Part shown: positions 16,158 to 24,690 of the stretch, piece after piece
Numbering within the stretch: position 1 is the stretch's first letter
Layout: each line of letters begins with the position of its first letter
Assembly (NCBI GenBank): GCA_964611895.1
Contig: CAZTDN010000027.1
Location: 1 to 43,598, forward strand
Length of the DNA: 43,598 nucleotides
Reading direction: 5' to 3'
Source of the DNA: JAIEOG01 sp964611895
Lineage (GTDB): Bacteria; Bdellovibrionota; FAC87; UBA2466
Notes under the pieces: model-generated
Told to the model about the DNA's origin: nothing
The model's input: only the letters and a program-made list of their open reading frames with translations
Database searches by the model: none
Position numbers and translations under genes: made by a program

Positions 16158-16655
16158 ATGGATTTCATGACCTCTAAAATACGCATCATTTTGGTAGGGT
16201 TTTACGTCGGTTTTTTAGGCCTTTTTTTGGGGGGATGCGCAACCGCCCCTCGAGTCGATCCATTCCAGACCAGACTTTACGCAGGAACTTATGACGAGGT
16301 GTGGCTAGCCAGTTTGAAGGCGCTTGGAGAATACCCCCTTAAAATTAGCAACAAAGACACCGGGAAAATCCAATCAGAGACCGTCAATGGCCCCTACAAT
16401 GATCTGCTCTTCACGCCGGTTGAGGCGATTGAGCTCCCCGAAAAATTTCGGTACTCGCTGAAGTTTAATTTCGCAAAACTTGTCACCGACGACGATCGCC
16501 CGTTGACACGGGTCCGCATCATCAAAAGCCTGGAGAGATTTCAGGATTTTTACACGGGCTGGACGCCTTATCCATCTGATGGATTAGAAGAGCAGATCCT
16601 TCTCTATCGTATCGAACACATTCTTCAGATGGATCAGATGTTAGGGGAACAATAG
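16158..16655 (+). CDS. Lipoprotein of unknown function
   Basis: 165 residues. A lipoprotein signal ends in the lipobox LGGC (FYVGFLGLFLGGCATAPRVD). The mature part contains YAGTYDEVWLASLKALGEYP then ISNKDTGKIQSET, a pattern seen in small outer-membrane lipoproteins with a BamC-like fold. That comparison is only suggestive. The upstream TATAAT (16154-16159) overlaps the first ATG. The real start could therefore be the ATG at 16167 on a leaderless message, which still leaves a good signal peptide. No ribosome site is visible for either. The gene converges with the next one, with one base between. Confidence 0.7.
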   Translation: MDFMTSKIRIILVGFYVGFLGLFLGGCATAPRVDPFQTRLYAGTYDEVWLASLKALGEYPLKISNKDTGKIQSETVNGPYNDLLFTPVEAIELPEKFRYSLKFNFAKLVTDDDRPLTRVRIIKSLERFQDFYTGWTPYPSDGLEEQILLYRIEHILQMDQMLGEQ

Positions 16656-16656
16656 G

Positions 16657-17289
16657 CTAGGCTTTTGGGGGTTCAGCGGGAGACGGTTCCGCCGCGGCTG
16701 CGGCTTCGGCCGCCGCGGTTGCCGAGGCAGTTAAATCGTCTAACCCTTTCAAGATCGCATTCAATTGATCGGGAGAGGCTGTCTCTGGACTTGGTGTGGA
16801 AGCCGTTGATGCTGCCGACTCGGCGGGTTTTACTTCCGTGACTGAGGCCTGTGCCGTCGCGGCCTCGGTGACCTTTGTGGGTTCCGATGCAGCCCCGCCT
16901 AGTGACGCTTGAAACTTTAGAATATCTTGCTTTAACTTTTCATTCTCCGCACGCAGCTGCCCCAATGTACTTATTTCTTCCTGAACGACTTCATACTCGA
17001 GCAAGCGCGATTCCAGGTACTTCACCTTTTCTTGGAGCGCTTTGGTTTCTTCTCCACCGCCAACATTCACAGCACCCGAAGCCGGTGGTTCAACAGTAGG
17101 GTGCGCGATATGAGCGGCGCTGTCAGTCTCGGGCGCAGCGGCAGAAGGTTGCGGAGTTACCACGGCCGTTGCACGCACACGCAAAATCAGCAACCAAACC
17201 AAAGACAATAAGAGCCCAGAAATGATCAACACCTGAAAAACTAAGATAAAAGGGTAAGGGCCCTGGATGACATCCTTGAAGTATTCCAC
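16657..17289 (-). CDS. Single-pass membrane protein with coiled coil
   Basis: 210 residues. One transmembrane helix near the N-terminus (YPFILVFQVLIISGLLLSLV) is followed by a Pro/Ala linker and a coiled coil of about 45 residues (EETKALQEKVKYLESRLLEY through AENEKLKQDI). The tail is very Ala/Pro/Ser/Thr-rich and ends in an alanine run (ASATAAAEAAAAAEPSPAEP). This is the layout of an inner-membrane scaffold. No family is recognised. It lies 28 bases downstream of the release-factor-like gene on the same strand and may be its operon partner. Confidence 0.65.
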   Translation of the reverse strand: MEYFKDVIQGPYPFILVFQVLIISGLLLSLVWLLILRVRATAVVTPQPSAAAPETDSAAHIAHPTVEPPASGAVNVGGGEETKALQEKVKYLESRLLEYEVVQEEISTLGQLRAENEKLKQDILKFQASLGGAASEPTKVTEAATAQASVTEVKPAESAASTASTPSPETASPDQLNAILKGLDDLTASATAAAEAAAAAEPSPAEPPKA

Positions 17290-17317
17290 CTATACATTAT
17301 AACGCGCTTGATTGACT

Positions 17318-17674
17318 TCACCAATCGCTATCCCCTGGGCGCTGCCGCATCTTCTTGATCTTGGAACGGCCCTGCTTCGCCTTTTTCTTTTCCACTTTAG
17401 AGCCTCGCGTCGGTTTTGTTGCGTGCCGCGGCAAGTCTTTGTGAAAAAAAGATTCAATCTTCTCGCTAAGCCGTTCTAGCGCCGCCGATAAATTCTGCGC
17501 TTGAGAGCGTCGTTCGGTCGCTAGCACGGTGATTCCCGTCGGTAAATGGCGCACCCTGACGCCGGTCATTCGTTTGTTTCTGTTTTGCCCTCCCGGGCCA
17601 CTTCCTTTAGTGTGTGTAACCTCTAACTCTTCTTCAAAACCCGAAAACTTTTTTCGCATAGTTGAGATCTCCAA
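17318..17674 (-). CDS. ArfB-like peptidyl-tRNA hydrolase (GGQ release-factor domain)
   Basis: 118 residues, or 113 if the ATG at 17659 is used. It carries the catalytic GGQ loop in THTKGSGPGGQNRNKRMTGV and the class-I release-factor fold around it (VRHLPTGITVLATERRSQAQ). The tail is highly basic (ATKPTRGSKVEKKKAKQGRS KIKKMRQR in two parts), like the ArfB tail that enters the empty mRNA channel of a stalled ribosome. There is no stop-codon-reading domain. It should rescue stalled ribosomes by hydrolysing peptidyl-tRNA. The GGQ is followed by NRNK instead of the usual HVNK of ArfB, so it may belong to a side branch such as the RF-H or mitochondrial-type short release factors. Confidence 0.8.
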   Translation of the reverse strand: MEISTMRKKFSGFEEELEVTHTKGSGPGGQNRNKRMTGVRVRHLPTGITVLATERRSQAQNLSAALERLSEKIESFFHKDLPRHATKPTRGSKVEKKKAKQGRSKIKKMRQRPGDSDW

Positions 17675-17766
17675 ACTCTGATCATGTTATACTATGGCGG
17701 ATAACTCGGCATTGCGCGTCAGAAGTAAAGATTTGGTTTCCATCACGAATTTGGGGGACGGCCTAA

Positions 17767-19893
17767 ATGGTGCAAAACTCGACCAATGAATTCCAAATCC
17801 TGCTCAAAGCTCTAGGCTACTTAAGAACCCACGGTTGGCTGCTACTAATTGAACTTGCCCTTATTTACGGCTTTTCAATGCAAAAATACTATCGGGCAGT
17901 TCCAGAGTATGTGTCAGACGCAGCCATCTTAATCGATCATTCCCAAGACAACTTATATCGGAACTATTTTATTGCTTCTGTACGCCAAGCAAACGCGCGC
18001 AAACAGAACATGGTTCAGTTGCTGACCGGCCATGAAGTCATGGAGCGCCTGCGCACCACTTTGACTGATATCTACAACAACAACGGCCGCCCGAATTACC
18101 TCAAGACTTTTTTCCCCGATGGCGTTGCTGTTCCCGCAAATAGTCTGCGAGCGCACATTAACTTGAATTGGGACAAAAGCAGCGACATTTTTACAATGAC
18201 CTGCACGGCGCAACACCCCGATGCAGCGCACGATCTTTGCTTGGCCTACATGAATACCACCGAGGCCTATTATCCGGAGATCGGACAACGCGAAGCCATT
18301 ATGAAGAAAGAGTTTCTAGCTCGCCAGCTATCCACTCTATCGCGACAGATCGCCGAAAACGAAGTAGCTATGGTGGAATTTCAAAAGCGCAGCCCTGAGT
18401 TTGCAGGTTTCATTCTCGCTTCTGATGAAGATGCTGGTCGCAACAAACTCCAAATTGAATTGGCCCACTTGGAAGACCAAATTCGCACCAACCGCGCCAC
18501 CCGCGCCTTGCTACTTAAAGTTCCTCAGGCAAAAAGGGGGGAACACATCGTTCTGCAGACCACCATCGAAGCAACAACTGCCCGTCTTTCTGATTTAGAG
18601 TATCGGTTGCGACTCACCGAAAACTCAAACGATCCAGACAAAGAAACTCGCATCCAAGGATTGCGGCAAGAAATCGCAGATACTAGCCTTCAACTCTCCA
18701 AGCTAAATGAAGATATCGAAAACGCGTATTTAAACCAGCCCGTGGATTCTTCGGATGTGCGTACTAAGGTTGCAAAACTCGAGCTCGACTATCAAGTTCA
18801 ACTCATCGGACGCAAAAATCTGATGAACCAGATTGAAAAACTCAACGGACTAGAAAAAAAGTACATTCAGCAACGTCTCGAGTACAAACGCTTGAGGGCC
18901 GACGTAGACCACAAGCGGACACTCCTAAAAAACCTTTACAAGTTAGAACAGGAAACCGAGCTCGAAGTTTCAGCGGGCATCTCCGAGATATACCGTTTAC
19001 GTGAAGCTTCGCGAAATGCAAACCGGGTCTCTCCCCAGCTGAGCAAGTACCTCTATGGATCTTTATCTATCAGCTTATTTGCCCTCGCCATGACCTTGAT
19101 TATTCTCATGGCGGCTTTCCCCCGCATCGACAACGAGGCCGAAGTCAACCGATTGAACCTGCCCGTGATCGGCAAAGTGCCTCACATTCGTCAAAACGCC
19201 AAAATTATCGACGACATCCCATCTTATGCGGTGGAATACCTTAAGATCATGAACTACCGTATTTTGCGCGAAACTAAAGACACCCTTTGCCCAGTAGTGA
19301 TTGTGACCTCGGGCCAAGCACGCGAGGGCAAGAGCACCGTCGTAAACTCGCTCACCTTGACTGCACAAGATCCCAAGCGCAAAGCCCTCTTGATCGACGG
19401 TGACTTATTGACCACGCGGCCCAACCACTTTTTTGGTATCACTGAAGATCGCACCAAAGGGCTTTATGCTCTTCTTAACTCCGATCACCCTGATCCGGAT
19501 TCGTTAGTCGTGCCCACTCGCATGGATGGATTGTACTTCCTCCCTCGAGGACAGCGATTGGCTCTGAATGAGAACGGGAACCTCCAGAAGCCACTTGAAA
19601 CGGCTCTGGTGGAACTGCGCAAGAAATACGACATTATCTTCATCGATACCCCGCCGCTGTTCACGTCCAACTTGGGCCATCAATGGGCAGCACTGGCGGA
19701 TCTTATCGTTGTGGTCGCGCGCATCTTTGTTACCCGACCGCGCGATGTGATTGAAGCGATTCAAACCTGCAAGCTTTATTCGCGGGCTCCGGTGGGAGTG
19801 GCGCTCAATTGCGTGCCTCTATCGGGCGCTTATCGACGAGCAAGTAACTACTACTTCTCCAAGAAAAAGGCCAAAGTTCAGGCGATCGCGTAA
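17767..19893 (+). CDS. Wzc-like polysaccharide co-polymerase/BY-kinase
   Basis: 708 residues, with GGGGGA nine bases before the ATG. An N-terminal Wzz domain has a first membrane helix (about 23-38, WLLLIELALIYGF), a long periplasmic coiled-coil region and a second helix (about 432-452, LSISLFALAMTLIILMAAFP). The cytoplasmic BY-kinase domain has Walker A TSGQAREGKSTVV (about 513-525), Walker A' ALLIDGDL (about 538-545) and Walker B YDIIFIDTPP (about 619-628). The usual C-terminal tyrosine cluster is reduced to YRRASNYYFSKKK. Such proteins control the chain length and export of capsule or exopolysaccharide. No polymerase, flippase or transferase genes adjoin it. A barrel-type outer-membrane protein follows 25 bases later. 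Confidence 0.85.
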   Translation: MVQNSTNEFQILLKALGYLRTHGWLLLIELALIYGFSMQKYYRAVPEYVSDAAILIDHSQDNLYRNYFIASVRQANARKQNMVQLLTGHEVMERLRTTLTDIYNNNGRPNYLKTFFPDGVAVPANSLRAHINLNWDKSSDIFTMTCTAQHPDAAHDLCLAYMNTTEAYYPEIGQREAIMKKEFLARQLSTLSRQIAENEVAMVEFQKRSPEFAGFILASDEDAGRNKLQIELAHLEDQIRTNRATRALLLKVPQAKRGEHIVLQTTIEATTARLSDLEYRLRLTENSNDPDKETRIQGLRQEIADTSLQLSKLNEDIENAYLNQPVDSSDVRTKVAKLELDYQVQLIGRKNLMNQIEKLNGLEKKYIQQRLEYKRLRADVDHKRTLLKNLYKLEQETELEVSAGISEIYRLREASRNANRVSPQLSKYLYGSLSISLFALAMTLIILMAAFPRIDNEAEVNRLNLPVIGKVPHIRQNAKIIDDIPSYAVEYLKIMNYRILRETKDTLCPVVIVTSGQAREGKSTVVNSLTLTAQDPKRKALLIDGDLLTTRPNHFFGITEDRTKGLYALLNSDHPDPDSLVVPTRMDGLYFLPRGQRLALNENGNLQKPLETALVELRKKYDIIFIDTPPLFTSNLGHQWAALADLIVVVARIFVTRPRDVIEAIQTCKLYSRAPVGVALNCVPLSGAYRRASNYYFSKKKAKVQAIA

Positions 19894-19918
19894 GCTTGGA
19901 TTTGTGATAGGATCAAGC

Positions 19919-20911
19919 GTGGACAGAAAAAGACGCATTCTCGGTGTTTTTTTGACGGTGGTGATCTTTGCTGCTCCGCAGCTTGGGCGCGCTGAATCCT
20001 CCCAGCGAACACTTTCCTTGCTCAATACCACGGACAACTCGGGTCTTTCGCTGGGACAGTACGTAAACCCTATTTTTTTGGAGCAGCTCCAGCAAGTAAA
20101 ACTGTTTGCTATCCAGAGCCAAGGTTTTTCCCTAGATGGTTATAGCCCAGAGTCTCTTTCCGCAGCTTTTGAGCGTTCGAATACCGAGTTGATTGCGTTT
20201 TCGTTTATAGACAAAGAACGAGTAGCGCTCTTCCTGTTTGATGTGAATCGACCTGGCCGATACATCGCCACTTCTCAGACATTGATCGGCAGTCCAACAA
20301 ACCGCATCACCGAGGCTTGGCTCACGCGCCAGATTGGGCTCGCGTTCAAAGAAATGCTCGCGCAATACACAGTCGCAAACTTCGAGCTCATTCCTGCAAC
20401 CGAGGGCGACACCGAGCTTTCTAAAGGCCCGGAAGTCTCCCGCCAAGAGCGTGGCCGCCGCCTTTTTGCAGAGATGTCCAAGTTGCAAGACGGGGCCATG
20501 TACGTTGGTGCCAACGTCGGCATCGCGCGGTTTGCGGCACAGGGCGCCTCGGCTAGCACCATCAGTGTGGGCGGCTACTTCGGAGTGAAAGCCCAAAGTC
20601 GTCTGCGTTTTGAAGCAGGCGCAGACGTTTTCAGCTACTTGTTACTGCATGGAGACTTTCGGTTTCAGCTTCCGATTGCGGAGCGGTACATTACGATTTC
20701 TGTTGGCGGCACTGGCAACTACGTTGCAGCTGTCGTCACTCAAAACCGAGGATTTAATCCGACTTTGCTCCCAACGGGTCAGTTTTTGTTTGGCCCAACA
20801 TTGAGTTTTGACATTCCCCTTCTCGGGGCGAGCCTGCGTGGTGATTTGCGCTTGCTATTAGGTTCTTCCAGTATTTTCCTGGGAACCTATGGACTTGCTT
20901 ACACTCTCTAA
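19919..20911 (+). CDS. Probable outer-membrane beta-barrel protein
   Basis: Start placed at the GTG at 19919, which has AGGA seven bases upstream and opens a signal peptide (VDRKRRILGVFLTVVIFAAP). The frame runs back to 19751 inside the kinase gene. The 330-residue product has a soluble N-terminal half (TLSLLNTTDNSGLSLGQYVN to about residue 180). The C-terminal 150 residues have alternating strands (MYVGANVGIARFAAQGASAS, ISVGGYFGVKAQSRLRFEAG, FGPTLSFDIPLLGASLRGDL) and end IFLGTYGLAYTL, the pattern of an outer-membrane barrel. Its place just after the Wzc-like gene suggests a role in polysaccharide export or anchoring. No family name is assigned. Confidence 0.65.
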   Translation: MDRKRRILGVFLTVVIFAAPQLGRAESSQRTLSLLNTTDNSGLSLGQYVNPIFLEQLQQVKLFAIQSQGFSLDGYSPESLSAAFERSNTELIAFSFIDKERVALFLFDVNRPGRYIATSQTLIGSPTNRITEAWLTRQIGLAFKEMLAQYTVANFELIPATEGDTELSKGPEVSRQERGRRLFAEMSKLQDGAMYVGANVGIARFAAQGASASTISVGGYFGVKAQSRLRFEAGADVFSYLLLHGDFRFQLPIAERYITISVGGTGNYVAAVVTQNRGFNPTLLPTGQFLFGPTLSFDIPLLGASLRGDLRLLLGSSSIFLGTYGLAYTL

Positions 20912-20927
20912 GCTAGGGTTCTTTCCA

Positions 20928-21386
20928 ATGAACAAAATCGGAGTCTTTATCCTTCTTTTTTTCTGTGCGTTTGTTCGCGCTAACACGCTCACAGACTTGG
21001 ATTCCCAAATCCGCTTGGCCGCCCATCGTTTCCGAATCGACCCCCTGCTGATCAAAGCCATGATCGAAACCGAGTCTGGGCACCTGGGTAATAGCGCCGT
21101 TTCACCCAAAGGGGCCCGAGGCCTCATGCAAGTAATGCCTATGACCGCGGAGGAGATGGGAATTGCCAATCCGCATCATTCTCTCAGCAATTTAATGGGT
21201 GCATGCGGCTATCTGCGCAAGCTACTCAACCGTTACCGTTTTGATTTTGAGCTGGCACTGGCTGCCTATAATGCGGGACCTGCAAAAGTGGACAAATATG
21301 GGGGGGTCCCCCCCTTTAAAGAGACTCGAAACTATGTTCGAAAAGTTCTAGCGGCGTACGAAAGAAACAAAGGGCGCACCCGCTAG
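20928..21386 (+). CDS. Lytic transglycosylase (SLT domain)
   Basis: 152 residues from the ATG at 20928 (AGGG upstream). The signal peptide is MNKIGVFILLFFCAFVRANT. The remainder is one SLT domain: catalytic Glu49 in KAMIETESGHLGNSAVSPKG, then ARGLMQVMPMTAEEMG, and AAYNAGPAKVDKYGGVPPFK, the family's 'AYNAG...V' string. It cleaves peptidoglycan between MurNAc and GlcNAc with 1,6-anhydro products. It is compact and has no LysM or other binding domain. The flagellar FlgJ homologue in this window lacks a peptidoglycan hydrolase domain, so this enzyme could serve rod assembly, although it lies on the other strand. Confidence 0.88.
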   Translation: MNKIGVFILLFFCAFVRANTLTDLDSQIRLAAHRFRIDPLLIKAMIETESGHLGNSAVSPKGARGLMQVMPMTAEEMGIANPHHSLSNLMGACGYLRKLLNRYRFDFELALAAYNAGPAKVDKYGGVPPFKETRNYVRKVLAAYERNKGRTR

Positions 21387-21428
21387 GGCCGCCCCCTGAA
21401 ACCTATACAAACCTCTCAAAAAGCCCTG

Positions 21429-21968
21429 CTAAAGCGATTTCAGCGACGGGGCCTCTAGCTCGTCCGCCAAGTGAATGGCTTGATAGCCCGGAGCATCCGA
21501 CTCTGGAAAAACCGTTCGATGACTCGCTGCGCAATATTGCTGCAACTCAGCAAAGATCGCCTTTCGAATGGGGTAATCTGCATCATGCAAAATGGCCTGA
21601 CGCGCCAGACGGGTTTTCAGATTCACTACGATGGGCGCTTTTAAATTCGCGGTCATCTTCGTGGGATCGCTAGGAATAGTAATAATTGCAAATACTTTTG
21701 CGTGTTTTAGATTGTCGAGTTTAATGATGGACCGATCTTCTTCGGCCAGCTCAACTCGATAGTTTTTCTCGAAAATTTCAGGCTCTAAGAGTGGAAAAGC
21801 CACACTAGGCTTCTTCACCGCTTGTAACCAGAGGAACAAGCTATCGTCAACTCGCTCAACAAGAACGTACTTGTCGATCTTGGAGAACCCCAGCATCCCT
21901 TCGGGAAAGGTGACAATATCTTCCTCTGAAACCGAAATACTTCCGAACCGGGTGGTTTCCACCAGCAT
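21429..21968 (-). CDS. fliW: Flagellar assembly factor FliW
   Basis: 179 residues. The FliW pattern is clear: MLVETTRFGSISVSEEDIVT, FPEGMLGFSKIDKYVLVE and the middle SLFLWLQAVKKPSVAFPLLE, followed by a segment on which flagellin binding depends in the family. FliW binds CsrA and relieves repression of flagellin mRNA, while flagellin competes for FliW. It is usually about 150 residues, and the last 30 here (SHRTVFPESDAPGYQAIHLA onward) are extra. It lies 52 bases downstream of csrA on the same strand. Confidence 0.92.
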   Translation of the reverse strand: MLVETTRFGSISVSEEDIVTFPEGMLGFSKIDKYVLVERVDDSLFLWLQAVKKPSVAFPLLEPEIFEKNYRVELAEEDRSIIKLDNLKHAKVFAIITIPSDPTKMTANLKAPIVVNLKTRLARQAILHDADYPIRKAIFAELQQYCAASHRTVFPESDAPGYQAIHLADELEAPSLKSL

Positions 21969-22020
21969 GGTGTTGCTCCTGTTTTCGAAAATAAAATGAG
22001 GGAAGACTACTGCCTAAATG

Positions 22021-22251
22021 TTAACTGGCACGCAAGAGCTTAGCAACCTTTTTCACTTCTTCTGGTTTGGACTCGGCTGCAGCTTTGTTTTGCTCTTGGA
22101 TAGCGAGGTAAACTTCCTCGCGGTGGATTTTGGTGTCACGCGGCGCTTCAATCCCCAGTCGGACCTGCCGGCCCTTAATCTGGAGGACCACGATCTTGAT
22201 ATCGTCGTCAATCGCGATACTTTCGCCGAGTTTGCGGGTAAGAACTAGCAT
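22021..22251 (-). CDS. csrA: Carbon storage regulator CsrA
   Basis: 76 residues. The RNA-binding core MLVLTRKLGESIAIDDDIKI VVLQIKGRQVRLGIEAPRDT (in two parts) is intact, with Leu4, Arg6 and the Arg44-type basic residue region preserved (VRLGIEAP). The C-terminal helix is lengthened (NKAAAESKPEEVKKVAKLLR). CsrA dimers bind GGA loops in leaders and repress translation. Here the partner gene is fliW, which fits control of flagellin synthesis. GGGAG lies before the ATG. A sigma-28-like -10 element sits just upstream. Confidence 0.96.
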   Translation of the reverse strand: MLVLTRKLGESIAIDDDIKIVVLQIKGRQVRLGIEAPRDTKIHREEVYLAIQEQNKAAAESKPEEVKKVAKLLRAS

Positions 22252-22268
22252 CTCTATTCTCCCTCTAT

Positions 22269-22276
22269 TTATCGGC
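22269..22276 (-). promoter_or_regulatory. Possible sigma-28 type -10 element before csrA
   Basis: GCCGATAA on the minus strand equals the sigma-28 -10 consensus and lies 18 bases upstream of the csrA ATG. The -35 region 11 bases further up (TCATTCTC) matches TAAAGTTT poorly, so this is a weak call. Confidence 0.35.
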
Positions 22277-22333
22277 TAGCGGTAAAGGAGAATGAGCAGA
22301 AAAAAATGAAATTTTTGGCCCTGCGCGTTATGT

Positions 22334-23236
22334 CTACTTGTAGAAGATATCGGAGGGGTTTTCGGACAGTATTTTATGTGAAACCGAGATCGCTGCCCGC
22401 AGCACGTTTTGATCTCGAGCTAAGTCTGAAAACACTTTTATGGCATCGGCATCTTCAATTTGCGAAATTGCCGAAACACTATCAATTTGAAACTGCTCTT
22501 GAGTCGAAATCGCCCGGTTAATTTGGTTTGTACGGGAACCGATTTCCCCGCGAATGAGCGAAACTTGATCGTTGGCGCGAGTGAACCCTTCCAGAGTCCC
22601 CTGAATCATTTTCACATCGTTTTCCTGGAGGCCCTTTATAAATTGCTGAATAGGCGCCAACAGATGAATCCCGTTCTCGATACCTCGCCCCATCACCGCC
22701 CGCTCACCAGAGATATTTACTGGAATTCTTAATCCGTCAGCGACTTCCACTTCAATACTTCCGTGGTCTCCCAAAAAATTGCCATTACGATCAAATGCTG
22801 GCCGATCGGACTTGAAACCTGCAAGGAGCGTTCGATTTCCATAACGGGTGTTCAACTGCTGAACCAAGCTATCGTAGAGTGTGTAGACTTCGCTCGCGGT
22901 AAACTTTCGGCTGGCTGCATCGGTGACCCCCTCGCCTGCCGCAGCAACCGCGAGTTCGCCCAATCGCTGAAGCGTATCTTGGACGTTTGCGAAAATACTC
23001 TCGGTCATGTCTAATACTTTGATTGCAGCCTGAGCATTTTTCAGTGTCGAATTGAGCACCGAAAGCCCGTCTTTCAAATTGTTCGATACCATGTAACCAG
23101 CCGGGTCATCTGAGGGACGAACTAGTTCCCGCCCCGTAGACGCTTTCTCCGTGGTAACCAATTCCCGCTCGCGAGCTGCCGCAATGTTTGTCTGGGTTCG
23201 CTCAAAAATTTGATTTGTGGATATTCTTCCAGCCAT
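22334..23236 (-). CDS. flgL: Flagellar hook-associated protein 3 (FlgL)
   Basis: 300 residues. The N-terminal helical domain (MAGRISTNQIFERTQTNIAA, then EKASTGRELVRPSDDPAGYM) and the C-terminal helix (VFSDLARDQNVLRAAISVSH) form the flagellin-like D0/D1 coil of hook-filament junction proteins. FlgL links the hook-associated FlgK layer to flagellin. It starts two bases after the flgK stop and is the last gene of the flgF-to-flgL run. Confidence 0.93.
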   Translation of the reverse strand: MAGRISTNQIFERTQTNIAAARERELVTTEKASTGRELVRPSDDPAGYMVSNNLKDGLSVLNSTLKNAQAAIKVLDMTESIFANVQDTLQRLGELAVAAAGEGVTDAASRKFTASEVYTLYDSLVQQLNTRYGNRTLLAGFKSDRPAFDRNGNFLGDHGSIEVEVADGLRIPVNISGERAVMGRGIENGIHLLAPIQQFIKGLQENDVKMIQGTLEGFTRANDQVSLIRGEIGSRTNQINRAISTQEQFQIDSVSAISQIEDADAIKVFSDLARDQNVLRAAISVSHKILSENPSDIFYK

Positions 23237-23238
23237 GT

Positions 23239-24675
23239 TTATTGTTTCAAGCTCAAGATGGTTTGTAGCATTTCATCGCCTAACTTCATTGCCTTTGCTG
23301 ACGCATTGAATACTGCCTGGTATTGCATCATAGAAACTGCTTCTTCGTCCAAGTTCACACCCGAGACAGACTGGCGGTAGTTATCCAATTGCTGAACCAC
23401 GGCATCTTGATGCCGGTAGAGGCGTTCCTCATGCTCCACCTCGACTGCAACCTTCCCCACCATACCTGTCAGCGATTCGTTTAAAGTCTGCCGCTCCGGA
23501 CCCGGGTGTTCAGACGTTGGGTCATCCGAAATCAAAGACATTCCCTGCAACTCTGCGATGGCCAACGCCACCCGATTGTCTCCAACAGCATGGCGATCTT
23601 CACCAACTGCCACAGCACTCGCGTTGTTTTTCACATCGGTGCTGACCGATATCTTTTGAGAGGCATTCTTCATTGTCTCAGGAACTTCAAACAGATCGCG
23701 ACCCGTCTCGCCATCAGACCCCATGCCTTCTCGATGAATCTCGTTAATCTTGTCTGCAAACCGAAAGGCCACAGCGTCCAGGTGCTTTAGCGCGGGGTTA
23801 ATCACTTTATCTCGCACATGAATCATCCCACCAATTTCACCGTCCTTGAGGTAGTGCGTGGCGGAACGAAGCCCTGCTCCATCTTTTACGAATATATCGT
23901 AAGACCCTGCCGCCTTATCTCCCCCTTCCGGAGTGCGCATGACTACCAACTCACTGCTGGCTGTGCCGTTTACCAGGACCCCCAAACCTCCTGCAGAAAT
24001 GCTGATTCGATCTCGATTATCAGTGAAGTCTTGAAAACCAATCTTTTGAGCAAGCTCGCGTACGGCGGAATCTCGACGGTCCATCAATTCAAGTGGGGGT
24101 TCTCCCTTGCCCTGGAAGAATGCAATTTTTCCGTTGAGACCCGCAATTTCCTTAGCCAAAGTATTTACCCGTTCAACGGCTACCGCTATTTCAGAGTCCA
24201 TTTCTTCTCGAACAGAGAGCATATTGTTACTTAGCGCACGAAAACCATTCGCGGCCTCTTGAGCAGAAAAAACCACATTGCTTCGGAGGGAATTTACTTC
24301 AGGGTTAGCCGAGAGCTCGCGAATGTCACTGAAAAAGGTGTTCAGCAAATCGTTGACTCGAAACGCATCATTGTGCACGGCGCTTTCGACTCGCTTGAGA
24401 CCATCAATGCGTTTTTTTGCGGAACCTAAAGTTTGAAATTCATCCACCAGCTGATTCTGCACAAACCGATCGTGTATACGAATTGTCTCTTTGACATTCA
24501 CACCATGCAGGCGAACATGGCTTCCGGAAGGCTGCTCGTTTGTCGCAAGATTTGCTCTCTGACGCGAATACCCTGGGGTGTTGGCGTTGGCGACGTTGTT
24601 CGAGGCGGTCGTCATTCCCTGACGATTTGCATCTATTCCCTGTTTTCCAATTTCCAGAATATCAATGATGGGCAT
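23239..24675 (-). CDS. flgK: Flagellar hook-associated protein 1 (FlgK)
   Basis: 478 residues. The rod-protein motif is present at the N-terminus (GMTTASNNVANANTPGYSRQ), as are the FlgK helical region (VERVNTLAKEIAGLNGKIAF) and the C-terminal motif SGVNLDEEAVSMMQYQAVFN followed by ASAKAM. FlgK caps the hook and seats FlgL. The chaperone gene flgN lies 15 bases upstream. Length is within the family range. Confidence 0.95.
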   Translation of the reverse strand: MPIIDILEIGKQGIDANRQGMTTASNNVANANTPGYSRQRANLATNEQPSGSHVRLHGVNVKETIRIHDRFVQNQLVDEFQTLGSAKKRIDGLKRVESAVHNDAFRVNDLLNTFFSDIRELSANPEVNSLRSNVVFSAQEAANGFRALSNNMLSVREEMDSEIAVAVERVNTLAKEIAGLNGKIAFFQGKGEPPLELMDRRDSAVRELAQKIGFQDFTDNRDRISISAGGLGVLVNGTASSELVVMRTPEGGDKAAGSYDIFVKDGAGLRSATHYLKDGEIGGMIHVRDKVINPALKHLDAVAFRFADKINEIHREGMGSDGETGRDLFEVPETMKNASQKISVSTDVKNNASAVAVGEDRHAVGDNRVALAIAELQGMSLISDDPTSEHPGPERQTLNESLTGMVGKVAVEVEHEERLYRHQDAVVQQLDNYRQSVSGVNLDEEAVSMMQYQAVFNASAKAMKLGDEMLQTILSLKQ

Positions 24676-24690
24676 TAGATCCCCTCGCTA

